A model generated the notes under the pieces. The model was not told the origin of the DNA. It made no database searches and was given only the letters and a program-made list of their open reading frames with translations. The translations under genes were made by a program, and so were the position numbers. A stretch of DNA of 64,000 nucleotides, from positions 124,001-188,000 of the forward strand of contig NZ_JADOEL010000003.1 in the NCBI RefSeq assembly GCF_015645465.1, read 5' to 3'. This DNA comes from Herminiimonas contaminans. Its GTDB lineage: Bacteria > Pseudomonadota > Gammaproteobacteria > Burkholderiales > Burkholderiaceae_D. This document shows positions 61,401 to 64,000 of the stretch, piece by piece; the first letter of the stretch is position 1, and every line of letters begins with the position of its first letter.

Positions 61401-63524
61401 AGTGTTGCAAATATATTCGATGGTGGTGGTGGTACGCTGCATAACCGCGTCAGCTATGCTGGCGATACGGCCAATCTGACGATTGACCTGATAGCAGGTA
61501 CCGGCCTGGGCGGCAATGCGGAGGGCGATAAATATATCAGCATCCAGGATGCGACTGGTGGTAGCGGTGACGATACCTTCATTGCCAGTGCTGTAGCGAA
61601 TAATTTCGACGGCGGTGGCGGCTCGAATACAGTCAGCTATGCTGGACAGAGTGTTGCTGTGAAGGTCAATCTGTCTTCACAATCAGTGAGTGGCGTTGCT
61701 GCAAATACCGGCAGTGGCGGCTTCGCAGCGGGCGATACCTATACCAATATCCAGAATGCGATCGGTGGTAAAGGCGATGACACATTGATTGGTGCCTCAA
61801 CCGGCAGGACCGTACTGACAGGTGGACTGGGTAACGATACGCTGATTGGTATTGCGGCCAACAGTGCCAATACCTATGCAAGCTATGCCGGCTCCGACGT
61901 GGGTGTGACGGTCAATCTATTGACAGGTGTCGGCGCTAATGGCCATGCGGCAGGCGATACCTTGACCAATATCGATAATGTGATTGGCAGTTCCCTCAAC
62001 GATACCTTTATCGGCAATTCCAAGGTCAATATTTTTGACGGTGGTACTGGCGGTACAGATAACTTGGGTGGTAACGATACGGTCAGTTATGCCGGCTCTA
62101 ACGGTGCCGTCATTGCGAATCTGAATACCACGGTGGGTTCATCAGGAAATGCCACAGGCGACGTCTACATTCGCATTGAAAACCTGACGGGCTCTGATTA
62201 CGACGATACCCTGACTGGTTTAGCGGCGGGCGGTTCGATACTGACCGGTGGTTTGGGGGCCGACAAAATGTATGGCCTGGGGACAAATAATACGATTAAC
62301 TATGCTGGTTCCAGTTTCGGCGTGACTATCGATTTATTCAACGGTAATGCGATTGGTTCGGCTATCGGTAGCGAAGCCTATGGCGATACTTTCTCAGGCA
62401 TTCAGAATGTCATCGGCAGTACGTCCAACGATATATTTTACGCAAGTAGTGAAGCGAATAAATTTACCGGGAATGGAGGTGTTGATACCGTTAATTATCA
62501 ATATTCAGATGCAGGCGTGACGGTTAATCTGAATACTGGATTCGGTTCATTTGGATTCGCTGCCGGTGATGAGTATGTGGGTATCCAGAATGTGGTGGGC
62601 AGTGCACATAACGATACTTTTGTCGCTAACAATATTGCCAGTGTCTTTAACGGTGGCAGTGCCGGCAGTGATACAGTTGATTATTCTGCTTCTGGACAAG
62701 TGGGGGTGACGGTTAACTTGTTTAATGGCACTGGTACAGGTGGCTATGCGCAAGGTGATAGCTATGTGAGTATAGAAAACGTCATCGGAACCGCCGGCAA
62801 CGATCTGTTTTATGCAAGTGCGGCTGCCAATAATTTTAATGGAGGCACTGGCGGTAACGATACGGTAAGTTATCAGTTTTCGACCGGCCAGCCTATCGTG
62901 GCCAACCTGCTCACCGGCCAGGGTACCGGCGGTGATGCGAATGGTGATCGTTATATATCCATCGACAATTTAACCGGTAGTGCATTTGTTGATAGCAATC
63001 TGACCGGTGATGGTTTTGCCAATATTTTGACAGCGCTTGGTATCAACACTACCAATATTCTCGATGGTGGTGCCGGCAACGACACACTAGACGGACGTTT
63101 AGGCGGCCACAATACGCTGATCGGTGGTGCCGGCGATGATCTCTTCTGGGTCAAGGTTGGTGCAGACGGCTCCACGATTGCCAATGTGGATCATATTACC
63201 GGCGGTGATGGCGCGGATACCTTGAGGATAGATGGCTTGCTGGCAAACCTGAATATGACTACCTTCCTGGCCGGTCCCTCACAAAATACCTATAAGGCAA
63301 GTGGCATTACCACGCTGGACGTGCGGGATAGTGTATCTACGACCCTGACGTTTACTGCGCAGGATGTCATTAATATGGGCGTGAATAACCAGCTTACCGT
63401 TCGAATGGATGGAGGCGACACGTTGAAAGTATCAGGTAATGCCGTAGCAGGTAATGGTTACTTTGCTTTTTACGACGCGAGCAATACCACGGAAGTGGCG
63501 CGTATTAATTTCCTGTACGCTTAA
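55446..63524 (+). CDS. Giant RTX-type repeat protein, type I secretion substrate (probable adhesin)
   Basis: 2692 residues, acidic, nearly free of Cys. Residues about 1-120 form a compact start with LKISKGDIAKVHIVDVDMVLYLNDG, reminiscent of the prefix domain of large biofilm adhesins. About 120-260 is a Gln/Ala-rich linker, and about 280-395 an Ig- or cadherin-like domain (ILPPGVSIVGATSLGNNVYQ). Calcium-binding nonapeptides (GGTGNDTLYGGKGN) lie at about 425-460. Then come about 31 modules of about 68 residues with the consensus DTYxNIQxVxGSxxNDTF...FDGGGG...VSYA...VTVNL, and classical RTX nonapeptides again at about 2538-2570. The last 120 residues lack repeats and end in a hydrophobic DASNTTEVARINFLYA, typical of an uncleaved C-terminal secretion signal. 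No enzymatic domain is visible. Confidence 0.93.
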   Translation: MATAPVSKSANNQPALDKNGAPIRVVTPDQQGNFQLKISKGDIAKVHIVDVDMVLYLNDGTKLVLAGGAIGAMDDSVMVDFSNGRDSAAHMMDQVGIIPLQKLDQPRVLSTEPRESDGRGNMQEDASYRQTEGAQDLAAQAQAANAAISAISKAMVQLANVVQSNATPVNNFKSNYEGQASQQQPLIKPVAQVLPERPGVTPQEFVIGPNAPALSVHLVNTIGTTQDGNILKGSGGSSAFNSDTNTSNIAQIAPQIINAGNDVNEIWANGQAPLNPTTPDNTFSKILNVQITGDGKVQSLTITAILPPGVSIVGATSLGNNVYQIPVSPDTKDYRIELRYDTVPPNPNAPIHADFKLNFELTVITTEGIQVLNSVRQVVIKDATTADDLNYANPVTGESALVLPAQGVAHVVRAGDNAGTTIYGSNANDSLYGGTGNDTLYGGKGNTYFEGGAGNDTIVGGVNGGVVPNINTVGYTNSTSGVRVDLNTGIAQDGFGGTDTLHNIQKVIGSTHDDTFIVGANTKGVDGGTAGNDTIDFSASNAAVTVNLTTGTGTGGYAQNVTFTNIENVVGSNYNDTFVGSNVANKFDGGGGAHNLVNYSGDTADLTIDLLTPGAAGIGGSAAGDTYVNIQDVTGGSGNDTFVASLAANNFDGGGGTNTVSYAGSATGVKVDFYRGEGTGGTADGDTYKNIQSVIGSSFDDIFTADPNSVKFDGGAGGFDTVSYDRSLSGIIVDASRNVGGIETAPADPSTPGSLPTYSNSYTNIDKFIGSAYADTFIASNRADNFDGLGGVDTVSYAADTVGVVVNLVTGQGSGAGSLAEGDTLANIENVTGGSGNDTFVANDSANVFDGGAGSNTVDYSASTTGAVTVDLFHANGVGTSGGFAQGDKFINIQNVIGSGFDDTFVASAAANTFDGGGGTHNRVSYANDTVGVTVDLVNGQGSGAGSLADGDKFFNIQDATGGSGNDTFIASNVANAFNGGLGTNTVSYEYSDVGVTVDLVTGTGTGGYADGDILSNIQNVKGSTSDDLFIANNVANSFVGNGGVDTVSYIKATDGNGVTVDLNAGVGTGGYAEGDRYDGIRNATGTSYDDTFVASNLANTFDGGLGSNTVSYAASDSGVTVNLLTGMGTGGYAQDDRYISIQNVVGSASDDLFIANGAVNRFDGGVSTATSHNRVSYATDTADLTIDLLNAGVAGIGGNAEGDTYVNIQDVTGGLGNDTFIASAAANNFDGGGGTHNRVSYATDTANLTIDLFNAGAIGQGGNAQGDTYTNIQDITGGLGNDTFIANAAANAFDGGGGTHNRVSYTNDSADLIVNLSDKTASGVAAGSGSGGMAAGDTYTNIQDATGGSGNDTFVASLAENNFDGGGGSNTVSYASSVGGVTVNLSSQTVGGVASNTGSGNYAAGDTYTNIQNVIGSTGNDTFIGGAAVNTFTGNGGIDTVSYAASTAGVKVNLSNAVLEGVGIGRGVGGDADNDRYVAISNVTGTLFDDVFFANNSVNTFDGGGGTLHNRVSYAASGTGIIVNLSDKAILGVNAGRGSLGEAAGDTYINIQDVTGTSGNDTFIASAAENVFDGGGGVNTMNYGASDVGVIVNLSAVTQNGVASLRGSGGYANNDAYTNIQNVTGSLFDDLFYGSSVENIFDGGGGTLHNRVSYANDTVDLVINLSDKTASGANAGKGLNGNAAGDTYINIQDATGGSGNDTFVASLAENNFDGGGGSNTVSYASSVGGVTVNLSSQTVGGVASNTGSGNYAAGDTYTNIQNVIGSTGNDTFIGGAAVNTFTGNGGIDTVSYAASTAGVKVNLSNAVLEGVGIGRGVGGDADNDRYVAISNVTGTLFDDVFFANNSVNTFDGGGGTLHNRVSYAASGTGIIVNLSDKAILGVNAGRGSLGEAAGDTYINIQDVTGTSGNDTFIASAAENIFDGGGGVNTVNYGASDVGVIVNLSAVTQNGVASLRGSGGYANNDAYTNIQNVTGSLFDDLFYGSSVANIFDGGGGTLHNRVSYAGDTANLTIDLIAGTGLGGNAEGDKYISIQDATGGSGDDTFIASAVANNFDGGGGSNTVSYAGQSVAVKVNLSSQSVSGVAANTGSGGFAAGDTYTNIQNAIGGKGDDTLIGASTGRTVLTGGLGNDTLIGIAANSANTYASYAGSDVGVTVNLLTGVGANGHAAGDTLTNIDNVIGSSLNDTFIGNSKVNIFDGGTGGTDNLGGNDTVSYAGSNGAVIANLNTTVGSSGNATGDVYIRIENLTGSDYDDTLTGLAAGGSILTGGLGADKMYGLGTNNTINYAGSSFGVTIDLFNGNAIGSAIGSEAYGDTFSGIQNVIGSTSNDIFYASSEANKFTGNGGVDTVNYQYSDAGVTVNLNTGFGSFGFAAGDEYVGIQNVVGSAHNDTFVANNIASVFNGGSAGSDTVDYSASGQVGVTVNLFNGTGTGGYAQGDSYVSIENVIGTAGNDLFYASAAANNFNGGTGGNDTVSYQFSTGQPIVANLLTGQGTGGDANGDRYISIDNLTGSAFVDSNLTGDGFANILTALGINTTNILDGGAGNDTLDGRLGGHNTLIGGAGDDLFWVKVGADGSTIANVDHITGGDGADTLRIDGLLANLNMTTFLAGPSQNTYKASGITTLDVRDSVSTTLTFTAQDVINMGVNNQLTVRMDGGDTLKVSGNAVAGNGYFAFYDASNTTEVARINFLYA
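59511..61460 (+). repeat. 1047-bp tandem duplication inside the RTX gene
   Basis: The segment from 59511 to about 60413 recurs at 60558 to about 61460, offset exactly 1047 bases (349 codons, five modules). The first about 650 bases are identical by eye; the last part differs at only a handful of positions (for example GAATGTTTTT versus GAATATTTTT, ACGATGAAC versus ACGGTGAAC). Confidence 0.93.
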
Positions 63525-63543
63525 GATACTTTCCTTGCGCAAC

Positions 63544-63572
63544 AAAAAAGCCTCGCAATGCGAGGCTTTTTT
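63544..63572 (+). terminator. Bidirectional terminator between the RTX gene and bamD
   Basis: AAAAAAGCCTCGC-AAT-GCGAGGCTTTTTT, a perfect stem with A and T tracts, 20 bases past the RTX stop and 18 past the bamD stop on the other strand. Confidence 0.95.
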
Positions 63573-63590
63573 ATTTGAGTATTGAACTGA

Positions 63591-64000
63591 TTACCAGACT
63601 TTCCACCAAGGATTATCTTTTTGGGGACCACCGCGGAAGTAGACGCTGTCAGGGAAGTTGTTCTTCATCACACGCTCGGCATCGTCGCGCAGTTCTGGCA
63701 GGTTGAGCGCATCGTAGGATTTGATCATTACATACAGTGCGCCTTCTACTGCTGGTGCACCCTGATAGTTCTTCACTGCGGCTTGTGCACGGTTGGCTGC
63801 TGCCAGGTACGCACCACGACGGTAGTAGTAATTGGCTACGTGTACATCGTATTGCGCCATGGTATTGATCAGGTAGGCCAGGCGTGCGGTTGCATCCGGC
63901 GTGTATTTGCTGTCAGGGAAACGTTCGGTCAGCAATTTGAACGAATCAAATGCTTCACGCGCTGCTTTCGGATCACGTTCGGTCGGGTCCTGGCGCGATA
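63591..64000 (-). CDS. bamD: Outer-membrane protein assembly factor BamD (N-terminus beyond window)
   Basis: About 136 C-terminal residues are visible on the minus strand, open to the window edge. TPR-like helices: DPKAAREAFDSFKLLTERFP, then SKYTPDATARLAYLINTMAQYDVHVANYYYRRGAYLAAANRAQAAV (in several helices), and VEGALYVMIKSYDALNLPEL. The end is WWKVW, preceded by FPDSVYFRGG. BamD (ComL) is the essential lipoprotein partner of BamA in inserting outer-membrane beta-barrels. The lipobox is outside the window. Converges on the RTX gene and shares its terminator. Confidence 0.95.
   Translation of the reverse strand, partial: SRQDPTERDPKAAREAFDSFKLLTERFPDSKYTPDATARLAYLINTMAQYDVHVANYYYRRGAYLAAANRAQAAVKNYQGAPAVEGALYVMIKSYDALNLPELRDDAERVMKNNFPDSVYFRGGPQKDNPWWKVW

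Noticed and set aside
56700-63150. Regular DNA repeats that might be read as a CRISPR array or satellite
   Set aside because: Repeats stay in one open frame, vary at third positions, have about 200-base periods and encode a protein motif; no short palindromic repeat/spacer pattern and no cas genes.

Overview
The window looks like a chromosomal segment of a betaproteobacterium of the order Burkholderiales, most like Oxalobacteraceae (Herminiimonas/Janthinobacterium type). This is inferred from protein flavour and from the neighbourhoods rne/rluC, yceD-rpmF-plsX-fab, rpoE-rseA-rseB-mucD, lepA-lepB-rnc-era-recO-pdxJ-acpS-nagZ-uvrC-pgsA; no database search was run. Most of the window is conserved housekeeping sequence. 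The ends are cut: a chemotaxis receptor on the left and bamD on the right.

Layout. 1-4 kb is an accessory patch: a methyl-accepting chemotaxis protein, two small winged-helix-like hypotheticals, an XRE regulator with three upstream direct repeats, and a complete Xre/RES toxin-antitoxin pair whose promoter is overlaid by two spaced inverted repeats. 4.3-8.8 kb holds an FtsX-type permease without an adjacent ATPase, a group II truncated haemoglobin and rmuC. 8.9-9.7 kb is an FMN riboswitch driving a lone type II lumazine synthase. 9.9-16.7 kb holds rne and, divergent from it, rluC, a HAD phosphatase, a Rieske protein and sppA. 16.7-24.9 kb has a possible small RNA/small protein unit, an RsmI-like methylase, maf, and the yceD-rpmF-plsX-fabH-fabD-fabG-acpP-fabF lipid operon. 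24.9-29.5 kb is the envelope-stress sigma-E operon. 29.7-40.4 kb is the lepA-to-pgsA run, with several 4-base overlaps. 40.4-41.7 kb carries four tRNA genes (Gly, Gly, Cys, Leu) and another small-RNA candidate. 41.7-47.6 kb is mixed metabolism, including a glutathione S-transferase gene interrupted by an amber codon.

The most interesting locus is 48.0-63.5 kb: a six-gene type I secretion operon for a 2692-residue repeat protein. Beside the usual TolC-like channel, HlyD-like adaptor and ABC exporter it encodes a MotB/OmpA-like protein with an aspartate in its single membrane helix, and a MotA/TolQ/ExbB-like protein with a long helical tail. This gene set matches the logic of the Salmonella SPI-4 (SiiA-F) giant-adhesin system, in which a proton channel is added to the exporter, but the gene order differs and the substrate is an RTX-type protein. 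The substrate gene carries about 31 modules of about 68 residues, and a five-module block of 1047 bp has been duplicated in tandem very recently.

Starts given here were often moved inward from the longest open frame when ribosome binding sites, overlaps or family length supported it. Promoters, hairpins and RNA candidates were read by eye and carry lower confidence.
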